DNA from: Microbacterium sp. | GTDB taxonomy: Bacteria; Actinomycetota; Actinomycetes; Actinomycetales; Microbacteriaceae | Length of the DNA: 64,000 nt | Assembly (NCBI RefSeq): GCF_031178445.1 | Contig: NZ_JAPSIY010000001.1 | Span: 393,237 to 457,236, forward strand | Reading direction: 5' to 3' | Shown here: positions 7,501 through 16,719 of the stretch, piece after piece | How the letters are laid out: each line of letters begins with the position of its first letter | How positions within the stretch are numbered: the stretch's first letter is position 1 | Position numbers and translations under genes: made by a program | The notes under the pieces: model-generated | What the model saw: the letters and a program-made list of their open reading frames with translations, nothing else | Database searches by the model: none | What the model was told of the DNA's origin: nothing

Positions 7501-8286
7501 ATGCACGCCGACACAGCGATCCGCCGTGCGCCGCGACGGAAGAAGCCGCGGTCGCGCGCGACCGTCACCAGCGTGCTCGGCGAGCTGCTGCTCACAGCCG
7601 GGGTGGTCGTGATGCTGTTCGTGGCCTGGCAGCTGTGGATCGGCGACATCATCATCGGCGCGCAGAACAACGAGAAGGGCGCCGAGCTCTCGCAGCAGTG
7701 GGCTCAGGCACCGGCGACCGAACCGCCGCCGCTTGCGACCACCGAGGACGGCGCCACCGAGTACACCTTGCCTGTGCTCGAGCATCCCGCCGACGCCGAG
7801 ATCTTCGCGAACATGCTCATCCCCCGCTTCGGCGACGACTACAACGTCAACATCGCCGGCGGCACCAGCCGTGCGCGCACGCTCGACAAGCTCGGCATCG
7901 GCCTCTACACCCAGTCGAAGATGCCCGGTGAGATCGGCAACCTCTCACTCGCAGGGCATCGCACCACGTGGGGCAGGCCGTTCAACAAGATCGACAAGCT
8001 CAAGCTGAACGACGCGATCGTGATCGAGACCCCCGAGGGCTGGTTCACGTACCGCTTCCGCACGCTCGAGTACGTCACCCCGACCCAGGCCGACGTGCTG
8101 CTCGACGTGCCGCAGATGCCCGAGATGCAGGCCACCGAGCGATACATCACCCTCACCGCGTGCTCCCCGCTCTACTCGCTGGCCGAGCGCATTGTCGCGT
8201 ACGGCGTGTTCGAGGGGTTCCAGCCGCGGTCCGAGGGTCCCCCGGACTCCCTCGCCCCCATCGAAGTCGCACGTCCCTCACTCTAG
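7501..8286 (+). CDS. Class E sortase
   Basis: A transpeptidase that anchors or links surface proteins, held in the membrane by one N-terminal helix (about residues 24-46) after a basic stretch. The catalytic residues are visible: His in LAGHRTTWG (about residue 153), Cys in TLTACSPLYS (about 221) and Arg in ERIVAYGVF. Length 261 is typical. It is the second gene of the conserved crgA-sortase-pabA-pknB neighbourhood, and the 51-aa membrane gene follows after 9 nt. No sorted substrate with an LAXTG tail is apparent in this window. Confidence 0.92.
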   Translation: MHADTAIRRAPRRKKPRSRATVTSVLGELLLTAGVVVMLFVAWQLWIGDIIIGAQNNEKGAELSQQWAQAPATEPPPLATTEDGATEYTLPVLEHPADAEIFANMLIPRFGDDYNVNIAGGTSRARTLDKLGIGLYTQSKMPGEIGNLSLAGHRTTWGRPFNKIDKLKLNDAIVIETPEGWFTYRFRTLEYVTPTQADVLLDVPQMPEMQATERYITLTACSPLYSLAERIVAYGVFEGFQPRSEGPPDSLAPIEVARPSL

Positions 8287-8295
8287 GAGCCCCGT

Positions 8296-8451
8296 ATGTA
8301 CGCAGCCCTCTGGCGTCTGCTGCCCGGCCCGTGGTGGGTGCGGGTGATCATCCTGCTCGCTCTGGCTTCGGTCGTGCTGTACGCGCTGTTCTTCTACGTG
8401 TTCCCCTGGGTGAGCCCGCTCATCGCTCCCGGCGAGGTCGACCTGGAATGA
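8296..8451 (+). CDS. Small conserved membrane protein (51 aa)
   Basis: A 51-residue frame with a single membrane helix (VRVIILLALASVVLYALFFYV, about residues 16-35). It begins MYAALWRLLPGPWWVRV and ends SPLIAPGEVDLE. TAGGAG lies 5 nt before ATG 8296, and its stop overlaps the pabA start by 4 nt (ATGA), which supports translation coupling. A small membrane gene at this position, between sortase and pabA, recurs in Actinobacteria. The function is unknown. Confidence 0.85.
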   Translation: MYAALWRLLPGPWWVRVIILLALASVVLYALFFYVFPWVSPLIAPGEVDLE

Positions 8452-9065
8452 GCATCCGCGTGCTCGTGGTCGACAACCACGACAGCTTCGTGCACACACT
8501 GATCGCCTACCTGCACGAGCTCGGCGCCGAGGTGACGATGATCGAGGCCGACGCCATCGACGCGGTCTCGTTCGACGAGGCGGCGTCGCGCCACGACGCC
8601 GTGATGATCTCCCCCGGTCCCGGTGCCCCGGCAGATGCCGGCGCATCCGTCGCGGTGGTGAGGCTCGCGGCCGGCAAGCGGATGCCGCTGCTCGGCGTCT
8701 GCCTCGGTCACCAGGCGATCGGCGAGGCATTCGGGGCGGTGGTCACCAATGCGCCGGAGCTCATGCACGGCATGGTGTCGCAGGTCGAGCATGACGGCTC
8801 GACGCTGTTCGACTGCATTCCCTCTCCGTTCGCCGCCGGCCGCTACCACTCGCTCGCTATCGACGACGCGACGGTTCCGCCGGAGCTGATCGTCACCGCC
8901 CGGGCCGAGCACGGCACGATCATGGCCGTCTCCCACCGCGAGCTGCCGATCCTGGGCGTGCAGTTCCACCCCGAAAGCGTGCTCACCGAGGGCGGCCATC
9001 GCCTGCTGGCGAACTGGCTTGCGGGCGTGCGACAGGCGGATGCGGGTCAGCCGGCGACGCAGTAG
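8448..9065 (+). CDS. pabA: Anthranilate/aminodeoxychorismate synthase component II (glutamine amidotransferase)
   Basis: Supplies ammonia from glutamine to chorismate-converting component I in folate or tryptophan synthesis. The 205 residues carry the class I amidotransferase triad: Cys in GVCLGHQAIGEAFG (about residue 84) and His-Glu in QFHPESVLTEGG (about 175). PGAP and the HGM segment are present. At this near-origin locus the gene is called pabA or trpG and may serve both pathways. It overlaps the small membrane gene by 4 nt, and its 3' end overlaps the convergent pknB by 19 nt. Confidence 0.93.
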   Translation: MSIRVLVVDNHDSFVHTLIAYLHELGAEVTMIEADAIDAVSFDEAASRHDAVMISPGPGAPADAGASVAVVRLAAGKRMPLLGVCLGHQAIGEAFGAVVTNAPELMHGMVSQVEHDGSTLFDCIPSPFAAGRYHSLAIDDATVPPELIVTARAEHGTIMAVSHRELPILGVQFHPESVLTEGGHRLLANWLAGVRQADAGQPATQ

Positions 9066-10753
9066 CGCAGCTCGACCGCGGAGCGGATCTTCACCTCGCC
9101 GGGAGCGACTGACATCGAGATCACCGCGTTCGGCACCTGACCCTCGGTGCAGGCACCCAGTTCGGCCGGTGTCGCCGTCAGCCCGAGGCTCTCGAGCTGC
9201 TTGGTGGCGGCATCCATCGTCCATCCGGTCATGTCCTCGACCGTGACCCTGCCGTTCGCGACCACCAGATTCACGACCGTGCCAGGTGCGACCTCCGACT
9301 CCGCCTCCGCGCTGGCCTGCAGCACGGTTCCGGCCGCGGCATCCGGATCGTTCTCCTGACGCACTGTGCCGAGCTCGAGTCTGGCGTCTTCGATCGCGTT
9401 TCTCGCGGCTTCCTGCGACAGGCCTTCCAGCACAGGCACGGTGACGGTGTTGGCGCCGGTGGAGACGTAGACGATCACCGACTCGCCCTTCGATACCTTC
9501 GCACCGGTGCCGGGCGTCGAGCGGATCACGTGATCCTCCTCGAAGTCGGCACTGGTCTCCTCGCGCAGGTCTACGGAAAGACCGAGGTCCTCGAGTTCCT
9601 CCTTCGCGGCGCTCTCGGTCATGTTCACCAGGTTGGGGACGGTGATCGAGGTCGTGGGGGTGTCCGGCGGGCGCATCGCGATGGTGACCACCCAGAACAG
9701 CACCGAGATCAGCAGAACCGCGAGCAGCGCGACCCCGGCCCAGATCCAGGCGACCGGGGGCCCGGACTGCGTGCGCGTCATCGTGGTATCGGTGCTCAGC
9801 TGGCGCAGGGATCGCGCGGTCTCCTGCGCGTGCCGAGGGTTGGGTCCGTAGAGTTCGCTGGTGAGCGCACCGATCTGCTTCTTGCTGGGCGCATGTCCGG
9901 CGGTCGCTCCGGCGAGGGCGGTGCGGAAACTCGCCGAATCCGGGAAGCGCTGGTACGGGTCCTTCGCGAGAGCGCGCAGCACGATCGCATCGAGCGAACG
10001 GGGAAGCTCCTCCTCGATCTCGCTCGGCGGCACAGGCGTCTCGCTGACGTGCTGGTAGGCGACGGCCACCGGCGAATCCCCGCGGAACGGCGTGCGCCCC
10101 GTGAGCATCTCGTACAGCACCACTCCGGTGGAGTACAGGTCGGTGCGCGCGTCGACCGATTCGCCCTTCGCCTGCTCGGGCGAGAAGTATGCGGCCGTTC
10201 CGATGATCTGCGTCGTCTCGGCGACCGTAGACGACGAGTCCGACACCGCACGCGCGATGCCGAAGTCCATCACCTTCACCGCGCCCTTGTCGGTGATCAT
10301 CACGTTGCCTGGCTTGATGTCGCGGTGCACGACGCCGGCGCGGTGCGAGTAGTCCAGCGCCTCGAGGATGCCGTCGGTGTAGCGCACCGCGTCGTCCACC
10401 GGAACCGGGCCCTGTGCGATGACGTCTTTCAGCAGGGTGCCGTGCACGAGCTCCATCACGATGTACGGCTCATCGCCCTCGCCGACGCTCGATGCCGCAG
10501 TGCCGGCGGCAGGGTCGCCGGCGTCGAAGACGCGCACGATAGACGGATGCGACATGCGCGACGCCGCCTGCGCCTCGAGGCGGAACCGGGTGCGGAACGT
10601 CGTGTCGCGGGCCAGCTCGGGGTCGAGGATCTTGATCGCGACTTCGCGCCCGAGCGTCAGGTCGTAACCGCGGTGCACCTTCGCCATGCCGCCCTGGCCG
10701 ATGACCTCATCGACGCGGTAACGGCCCGCGAGAATGCGCGGCTCTGTCGACAC
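9047..10753 (-). CDS. pknB: Serine/threonine protein kinase with PASTA repeats (PknB)
   Basis: A transmembrane kinase that senses peptidoglycan fragments and controls elongation and division. The kinase domain spans about residues 11-280 with GQGGMAKV, Lys41, HRDIKPGN (Asp145), DFG (Asp163) and the activation loop VAETTQIIGTAAYFSPEQ. One membrane helix is at about 335-360. Three extracellular PASTA domains follow (about 368-435, 436-503, 504-568). GTG at 10753 is preceded by GGGAGG. It is the last gene of the fhaA operon, 61 nt after pknA. The final codons overlap the convergent pabA. Confidence 0.96.
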   Translation of the reverse strand: MSTEPRILAGRYRVDEVIGQGGMAKVHRGYDLTLGREVAIKILDPELARDTTFRTRFRLEAQAASRMSHPSIVRVFDAGDPAAGTAASSVGEGDEPYIVMELVHGTLLKDVIAQGPVPVDDAVRYTDGILEALDYSHRAGVVHRDIKPGNVMITDKGAVKVMDFGIARAVSDSSSTVAETTQIIGTAAYFSPEQAKGESVDARTDLYSTGVVLYEMLTGRTPFRGDSPVAVAYQHVSETPVPPSEIEEELPRSLDAIVLRALAKDPYQRFPDSASFRTALAGATAGHAPSKKQIGALTSELYGPNPRHAQETARSLRQLSTDTTMTRTQSGPPVAWIWAGVALLAVLLISVLFWVVTIAMRPPDTPTTSITVPNLVNMTESAAKEELEDLGLSVDLREETSADFEEDHVIRSTPGTGAKVSKGESVIVYVSTGANTVTVPVLEGLSQEAARNAIEDARLELGTVRQENDPDAAAGTVLQASAEAESEVAPGTVVNLVVANGRVTVEDMTGWTMDAATKQLESLGLTATPAELGACTEGQVPNAVISMSVAPGEVKIRSAVELRYCVAG

Positions 10754-10814
10754 GTTCCCTCCCCCTGGAAAAGCAGCTCTGTGGTGTTCTGCCAGGTTAC
10801 CCGGCCCTTCCTGA

Positions 10815-12569
10815 CTACTCGCCGTCGGCGGGAGGCGGAGTCACCCCTTCACCCGGATCGGGGACGACCGAGGCCTCCTGGATCGTGGTGGACGTGCCCG
10901 AGCCTGAGGGAGCCGATGCGCGGTCGCCGCAGAACGCACGGTAGGTCGCCGTGACCGTCTGCCCTGCGGTGCCCTCGGCGACGGTGATGACGGCCGAGTT
11001 CTGGCCGGGAGAGAAGCTCATCTTGGGCTGGCCGTTGCTGAACGTCGCGTTCGTGAGGGAGACCTCGTACGAGCTCAGCGAGTCTGCGCCGGAGGGGCAG
11101 GTGTAGCCGTTCCAGCTGACCGTCGCCTCCTGGCCCTCGGTCACGGTGCCGGGGATGCTCGGGGCCGACTGCGGGGCGGGGATGGCGACCATGTCGGCGT
11201 AGTAGATCAGCTCGATGGTGGAGCCGACCTCCTGGTTGCCGGAGTCGGTCACCTGGTAGATCTTGCCCTGCTCGGCCTCGGAGCCCGCCGGGTCGCCTGC
11301 CACGCAGTTCGCCTCGAGTCCCTCTGCGTCGAGAGCGGCGGTCGCCTGATCGCAGGTCATGCCGACGAGGTTCAGCGCGTCGACGTTGACCGTCTCCGGC
11401 TCGGCCTGGGTGGGAGTGTCCTTCGGCGTGCTCACCGTGCTCCTCGGCGCGGTCGGCGTGTCCTTCGGGTCACCGCCGGCGTCCTGATTCGCGAACAGCG
11501 CCCACAGCGTGCCGCCCAGCACTATCAGCAGCAGCACGATCAGCGCGATCAGCGGCCACGTCCACGGGCTGCGCTTCTTCTTCTGCGGCTCCTCCTCGGC
11601 CTCCGCCTCAGCGGCGGGGAGCTGCGCTGTGGTGGGCAGGATGCGGGTGCTGGCCTCGCTGCCCATTCCGGTCAGGATGCGGGTCGCGTCGTCGGCATCC
11701 GCCACCCCGAGTCCCGCGATGGCGGGCACGGCGATGGCGGCGGAGTTCAGGTCGCCGCGGCGCAGCGCCTGCGCGGCGCGGGACACGGTCGCGGCCGACG
11801 ACGGCCGATCGGCCGGCTTCTTCGCGATCATCGCCATGACGAGGTTCTGCACGGGTACCGGCACCCCGGCCGGCAGCGGCGGAGGCTGCTCGTTGATCTG
11901 AGCCATCGCGATCGCCACCTGCGACTCACCGGTGAACGGTCGCTTGCCCGCGAGCGACTCGTAGGCGACGATGCCCAGCGAGTAGATGTCGGTGGCCGGC
12001 GATGCCGGGTGACCCGAGGCCTGTTCGGGCGACAGGTACTGCACGGTGCCCATCACCTGCCCCGTCGCGGTCAGCGGCACCTGGTCGGCGATGCGGGCGA
12101 TGCCGAAGTCGGTGATCTTCACGCGCCCGTCGGGTGTGATCAGCAGGTTGCCGGGCTTGATGTCGCGGTGAACCAGCCCGGCCGCGTGCGCGGCCTGCAG
12201 GGCCGACGCGGTCTGCGCGACGATGTCGAGCGTCTTGTCGGCGCTCAGGGCGCCGTCGCGCTCGAGAATGGTCGACAGCGCCTCACCGGGGACGAGCTCC
12301 ATGACGAGGTAGGCCGAGCCGTTCTCCTCGCCGTAGTCGAACACGCTGGCGATGCCCTCGTGGTTGACGAGCGCGGCGTGGCGGGCCTCGGCGCGGAAGC
12401 GCTCCAGGAAGCCCGGATCGCCCATGTACTCGTCCTTGAGGATCTTGATCGCGACGGTACGCCCGATGACGTGATCCGTCGCCTCCCACACCTCGCCCAT
12501 GCCGCCGATCGCGATCCGCGACTGCAGCTCGTAGCGACCACCGAACGACACACCCTGCGTCGGCCTCAT
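10815..12569 (-). CDS. pknA: Serine/threonine protein kinase (PknA-like) with one PASTA and an Ig-like tail
   Basis: The second envelope kinase of the operon, 584 residues. The kinase core has Lys42, HRDIKPGN (Asp136), DFG (Asp154) and GTVQYLSPEQ. A Lys-rich stop follows a Glu-rich linker, then one membrane helix at about 338-360. The outer part starts with a single PASTA-like repeat (about 393-457, VDALNLVGMTCDQATAALD) and continues with an Ig/fibronectin-like domain (about 470-560) holding two Cys (YTCPSG, AFCGD). Mycobacterial PknA lacks such an outer region, so the extension is notable. It overlaps pbpA by 4 nt. Confidence 0.94.
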   Translation of the reverse strand: MRPTQGVSFGGRYELQSRIAIGGMGEVWEATDHVIGRTVAIKILKDEYMGDPGFLERFRAEARHAALVNHEGIASVFDYGEENGSAYLVMELVPGEALSTILERDGALSADKTLDIVAQTASALQAAHAAGLVHRDIKPGNLLITPDGRVKITDFGIARIADQVPLTATGQVMGTVQYLSPEQASGHPASPATDIYSLGIVAYESLAGKRPFTGESQVAIAMAQINEQPPPLPAGVPVPVQNLVMAMIAKKPADRPSSAATVSRAAQALRRGDLNSAAIAVPAIAGLGVADADDATRILTGMGSEASTRILPTTAQLPAAEAEAEEEPQKKKRSPWTWPLIALIVLLLIVLGGTLWALFANQDAGGDPKDTPTAPRSTVSTPKDTPTQAEPETVNVDALNLVGMTCDQATAALDAEGLEANCVAGDPAGSEAEQGKIYQVTDSGNQEVGSTIELIYYADMVAIPAPQSAPSIPGTVTEGQEATVSWNGYTCPSGADSLSSYEVSLTNATFSNGQPKMSFSPGQNSAVITVAEGTAGQTVTATYRAFCGDRASAPSGSGTSTTIQEASVVPDPGEGVTPPPADGE

Positions 12570-14020
12570 CTGCCCAGCACCGCCTCTATGACCTTCTTCG
12601 CAATCGGGGCGGCGATGCCATCGCCGGACCCTGATTGACCCTTACCACCGCCGTCTTCGACGACGACTGCCACTGCCACCTTCGGATTGTCCGCTGGTGC
12701 GAAACCTGTGAACCACAGCGTGTGCGGCCGGGACCCGTTCTGCGCGGTACCTGTCTTCCCGGCGACCTCGACGCCGTCTATTCTTGCACCCGTCGCCGCA
12801 CCCGAATCGACGCCGGCCACGAGCGCCTCCGTGAGGGCGGCCGCAGCATCCTCGTCGATCGCCTGATCGAACGCCTCGTCCTGGAACTCATGGTGCACCG
12901 CGAAGTCGTCGCCGATCACCCGATCCACCATCCGGGGCTTCATCACCGCGCCGCCGTTGGCGACACCCGCCGCCACCATCGCCATCTGCAGCGGGGTCGA
13001 GGTCACCTGCCCCTGGCCGAAGCCGGTGAGCGCGGTCTGCGCGTCGTCGAGAGAGGTGGGGTAGCTCGAGGCAGTGGACTTCAGCGGCATCTCGAACTCG
13101 CTGTTGAACCCGAACTTCTCGGCGGTCTCGCGGATCGCCTTGTCGCCGAGCTCGACCGCGAGCTCGGCCATCGGGATGTTGCAGCTGAGCTCCAGCGCCT
13201 GGCGGATCGTGGTCGTCTCGCCGTCGCCGCACGTGCCGCCCCAGGCGTTCGAGATCTGCGTGGTCGAACCGGGCAGCTTGTAGCGGGCCGGGTTGGGCAG
13301 CGTGGAGTCGATGGTCCACTCGCCCGACGCGAGCGCGGCGGCCGCGACGACGACCTTGAACGTCGAACCCGGGGGGTTGAGCCCGCCAGCGATGGCGCGG
13401 TTGTAGAGCGGGTTCGCCGGGTCCTCCACGAGACGGTCGTACTCGGCGTTCACCGCTGCGCTGTCGTGCGCGGCCAGCTTGTTCGTGTCGAAGCCGGGGG
13501 TCGAGACCATGGCGAGGATGCGGCCGGTCGACGGTTCGATCGCGACCACGGCGCCCTGCAGGCCCTGCAGCGCTTCCCAGGCGGCACGCTGCGCCTTGGC
13601 GTTCAGCGTGAGCTCGACGCTCAGTCCCTGTTGCGGCTGGCCCGACAGGATGCGCTCGATCTCACCGAAGAACGCGTTCGAGCCGGTGCCCGAGAGGTCG
13701 CCGTTCAGCGCCTTCTCGATGCCCGTCGCAGACCCGAGCGCAGGGTTGTAGTACCCCGTCACCGGCGCCCACATCGCGGCATCCGTGTAGACCCGCTGAT
13801 ACTGGTAGCGGTCGTCGGAGGGCACCGACGAGGCGATCGCGTTGTCGTCGACGATGATCGCGCCGCGCTGGATCTGGTAACTGTCCAGGCGCGTGCGGGT
13901 GTTCGCCGCGTTCTGCGACAGCTGGTCGGCGCCGAGCACCTGGATCCAGCTGGTCGCGACGAACAGCGACAGGAACATCGCGAGGATCACGAAGCTCAGG
14001 CGTCGCAGTTCCTTGGTCAT
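12566..14020 (-). CDS. pbpA: Penicillin-binding protein, D,D-transpeptidase (PbpA/FtsI type)
   Basis: Cross-links peptidoglycan together with the RodA polymerase encoded just upstream. The 484 residues have one N-terminal membrane anchor (about 8-29), a dimerisation/pedestal domain, and the transpeptidase with S219-T-F-K222 in PPGSTFKVV, SCN at 279-281 and KTGT at 422-425. It is a class B enzyme without a glycosyltransferase domain. ATG at 14020 overlaps the rodA stop by 4 nt, and its own stop overlaps pknA by 4 nt, so subunits are probably made in fixed ratio. Confidence 0.96.
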   Translation of the reverse strand: MTKELRRLSFVILAMFLSLFVATSWIQVLGADQLSQNAANTRTRLDSYQIQRGAIIVDDNAIASSVPSDDRYQYQRVYTDAAMWAPVTGYYNPALGSATGIEKALNGDLSGTGSNAFFGEIERILSGQPQQGLSVELTLNAKAQRAAWEALQGLQGAVVAIEPSTGRILAMVSTPGFDTNKLAAHDSAAVNAEYDRLVEDPANPLYNRAIAGGLNPPGSTFKVVVAAAALASGEWTIDSTLPNPARYKLPGSTTQISNAWGGTCGDGETTTIRQALELSCNIPMAELAVELGDKAIRETAEKFGFNSEFEMPLKSTASSYPTSLDDAQTALTGFGQGQVTSTPLQMAMVAAGVANGGAVMKPRMVDRVIGDDFAVHHEFQDEAFDQAIDEDAAAALTEALVAGVDSGAATGARIDGVEVAGKTGTAQNGSRPHTLWFTGFAPADNPKVAVAVVVEDGGGKGQSGSGDGIAAPIAKKVIEAVLGR

Positions 14021-15399
14021 CCGATCACCACCCTCGGCTGGCGGCGCACGCCGTCGCTGATGCGCAGCAGCAGCGCGACGATGAGCCAGTTCGCGACGAG
14101 CGACGATCCGCCCGCCGCGAGGAACGGCGTGGTCAGGCCGGTCAGCGGGATGACCCTGGTCACGCCGCCGACCATGATGAACACCTGCAGGGCGATCGTG
14201 AACGACAGGCCGGTGGCGAACAGCTTGCCGAAGTCGTCCTGCCCAGCCATGCCGATGCGAAGGCCGCGGCTGATGAAGACCATGTACAGGCAGAGGATCG
14301 CGAACAGCCCGACGATGCCGAGCTCCTCGCCGAGACTGGGGATGATGTAGTCGCTGTGCGCGAGCGGCGTGATGTACGGCCTGCCCTGGCCCCACCCGGT
14401 GCCGATCAGCCCTCCGTGCGCCAGACCGAAGATGCCCTCGACGAGCTGGTAGCTGCCGCCCTGCTTCTCGATGATCTCGGGATTGAACGCGTCGAGCCAG
14501 TTCGTGAACCGGCCGCGCACATAGGCGAGGATGCGGGTCGCGAGGAAGGCACCGGCTGCGACGCCGGTGAGGCCGATGAGCACCCAGCTGGTCTTGCCGG
14601 TGGCCACGTAGAGCATGGCGACGAACATGCCGAAGATCAGCACCCCCGTGCCGAGGTCGCGCTGCGTGACGATGATCAGCAGCGACAGCAGCCACACCAC
14701 CAGCACGGGACCGAGTTCGCGCATGCGCGGCCAGGTGAGCCCGAGGAACCTCTTGCCCACCGAGCTCAGGCTCTCGCGGGTGCGCACCAGATAGCCGGCG
14801 AAGAAGATCGCCAGGCAGATCTTCGCCAGCTCGCCCGGCTGGAACGAGACGAAACCGCCCAGCGACACCCACACGTCGGCGTTGGAGCCCCGTGCCTTGA
14901 GGAACGGGATGAACGGCAGGATCAGCAGCACCAGACCGGCGAGGCCCGAAAGGTACGTGAACCGGTAGAGGACGCGGTAGTTGCGCAGGGCGATCACGAG
15001 GGCGATGGCGCCCGCGATGGAGATCGCCGTCCAGGCGAGCTGCTTGGTGGAGAACGCGTCCCAGCCCGTCAGCTGTTTGGCGATGTCGATGCGATAGATC
15101 ATCGCGATACCGAGCCCGGTGAGCAGAGTGGCGATGGGCAGCACGAACGGGTCGGCGTCTGACGCCACGACGCGCAGCACCACGTGCAGCGCGAACACCA
15201 GCACGGCGAGCGCGCCGCCGATCACTAGGAGCATCGGATCGATCGCGTTCAGGGCGCCCAGCTGCACCAGGGTGAGCGACGCTCCCGAGATCGCGCAGGC
15301 GAACAGGAGCAGCCAGAACTCGCGGTTGCGCTGCTTCTGCGGCATCCGAATCTTCTTCAGCGCCTTCATGACGCTGGTGTCGGCGTTCACGGCGGTCAT
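14017..15399 (-). CDS. rodA: SEDS-family peptidoglycan glycosyltransferase RodA/FtsW
   Basis: Polymerises lipid II into glycan strands in the membrane during elongation. It has 460 residues and about ten membrane helices. Family signatures include FQPGELAKICLAIFFAGYL, the WLDAFNPE loop, GSYQLVEGIFGLAHGGLIGTGWGQG... with the essential loop region, and SDYIIPSLGEELGIVG. It sits between pstP and pbpA with 4-bp overlaps at both ends, the canonical arrangement for a SEDS-PBP pair. Confidence 0.96.
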   Translation of the reverse strand: MTAVNADTSVMKALKKIRMPQKQRNREFWLLLFACAISGASLTLVQLGALNAIDPMLLVIGGALAVLVFALHVVLRVVASDADPFVLPIATLLTGLGIAMIYRIDIAKQLTGWDAFSTKQLAWTAISIAGAIALVIALRNYRVLYRFTYLSGLAGLVLLILPFIPFLKARGSNADVWVSLGGFVSFQPGELAKICLAIFFAGYLVRTRESLSSVGKRFLGLTWPRMRELGPVLVVWLLSLLIIVTQRDLGTGVLIFGMFVAMLYVATGKTSWVLIGLTGVAAGAFLATRILAYVRGRFTNWLDAFNPEIIEKQGGSYQLVEGIFGLAHGGLIGTGWGQGRPYITPLAHSDYIIPSLGEELGIVGLFAILCLYMVFISRGLRIGMAGQDDFGKLFATGLSFTIALQVFIMVGGVTRVIPLTGLTTPFLAAGGSSLVANWLIVALLLRISDGVRRQPRVVIG

Positions 15400-16703
15400 G
15401 GGGTGGGCGCTTCCGTCGTGGGCGCCGGGGTGGGCGTCGCAGAGGGCTCGGGTGTGGGCTCGGGTTCGACGGGGGGCAGGACGCTGGCACGCAGCCGCTC
15501 GGTGATGGCCGTCGCGTCCGACAGCGACCGGGCATTGATCGTGCGCTCCACGGCCGAGCGCTGGTACGAGGGCAGGTCGGCGAGCAGGATGTCGGTGTCC
15601 TCCACCTCGGTGGACAGTGAGATCGGGCCGAGGCTCTGCTGCACGCCGCGGTAGATCACCACGCTGTCGTCGTCGGCCCCCACGAAGTAGCGCGTCTGCG
15701 TCCAGTTGTACGCGAGCACCCCTCCAGCCGCGAGGGCGATCAGGGCGAGCAGCAGCGCGGCGAGCCAGGCGACGCGGCGGCGCCTGGCGCGGCGGCGATC
15801 CTCTTCGATGATCTCCTCGAAGTAGTCGGCATCGGGCTCGAAATGCGTCGGCTCGTTCGCAGCCTGGCGCACGGGGTGCAGCCAGCCGGTGAGCGACGGG
15901 CGGGCGGTGGGGACGGGCAGGTCGGACGGGTTGGATGCCGCGCCGACAATCGTCGCGGTTCCGGACGAGAGCGGATGCGCGCCGCCGACGTCGACCAGCA
16001 CGACCGTGACGTTGTCGGGGGCGCCGCCGTCGAGGGCCTGCTTCAGCAGGTTGTCGGCGGTGCGGCCGGGGGCCAGACCCAGGCGCATGGCGCGGGCGAT
16101 GTGTGCCTCGTCGACCACGCCCGAGAGGCCGTCGGAGCACAGCAGCCAGCGGTCTCCGGGGAGCGTCGGCATGACGAACATGTCGAGCTCGGGGTCGATG
16201 TCCATGTCGCTGAGGACGCGCATCAGCACAGAGCGGCGCGGGTGGTACCTGGCCTCCTCGAGGGTGATGCGGCCGGAGTCGACCAGGCGCTGCACGAAGG
16301 TGTGGTCGGTGGTGATCTGGGTGAGCGCATCGTCGCGGAACAGGTAGATGCGGGAGTCGCCGATGTGGCCGATGACCGCGTACTCGTCGACCATGACGAT
16401 CGCGCTGAGGGTGGTGCCGAGACCGGCGAGCTCCGGACGCTCCTTCGATGCGCGCACGAGGTCGGATGCGGCAGTCGTGGCCGCCGCCTGCAGAGCGGCT
16501 TGCGCGTCGTCGGTGGTGGCGTACGTGTGATCGAGTGCCTGCATCCGCTCGATCGCGAGCGTCGATGCGACGTCGCCTCCGGCGTGCCCGCCCATCCCGT
16601 CGGCGACGACGAACAGGTTCGCTCCGGAGTATCCGGAGTCCTGGTTGTTGGAGCGGACCTTCCCGGTGTGGGAGATCGCGGCGCTCGAGCCCTCGAAGAC
16701 CAT
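15396..16703 (-). CDS. pstP: PP2C-family Ser/Thr phosphatase (PstP)
   Basis: Dephosphorylates targets of PknA and PknB. The catalytic PP2C domain covers about residues 1-240, with metal ligands in VADGMGGHAGGDVAS, GHIGDSRIYL, LCSDGLSGVV and GGAPDNVTVVLV. A basic stretch (RRRARRRRVAW) precedes one membrane helix at about 310-332. The outer tail has about 100 residues and ends in a Pro/Thr-rich stretch that probably spans the wall. ATG at 16703 is 16 nt from the fhaB stop. It belongs to the fhaA-pknB operon. Confidence 0.95.
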   Translation of the reverse strand: MVFEGSSAAISHTGKVRSNNQDSGYSGANLFVVADGMGGHAGGDVASTLAIERMQALDHTYATTDDAQAALQAAATTAASDLVRASKERPELAGLGTTLSAIVMVDEYAVIGHIGDSRIYLFRDDALTQITTDHTFVQRLVDSGRITLEEARYHPRRSVLMRVLSDMDIDPELDMFVMPTLPGDRWLLCSDGLSGVVDEAHIARAMRLGLAPGRTADNLLKQALDGGAPDNVTVVLVDVGGAHPLSSGTATIVGAASNPSDLPVPTARPSLTGWLHPVRQAANEPTHFEPDADYFEEIIEEDRRRARRRRVAWLAALLLALIALAAGGVLAYNWTQTRYFVGADDDSVVIYRGVQQSLGPISLSTEVEDTDILLADLPSYQRSAVERTINARSLSDATAITERLRASVLPPVEPEPTPEPSATPTPAPTTEAPTP

Positions 16704-16719
16704 CTCGCGGCGACGCCCT

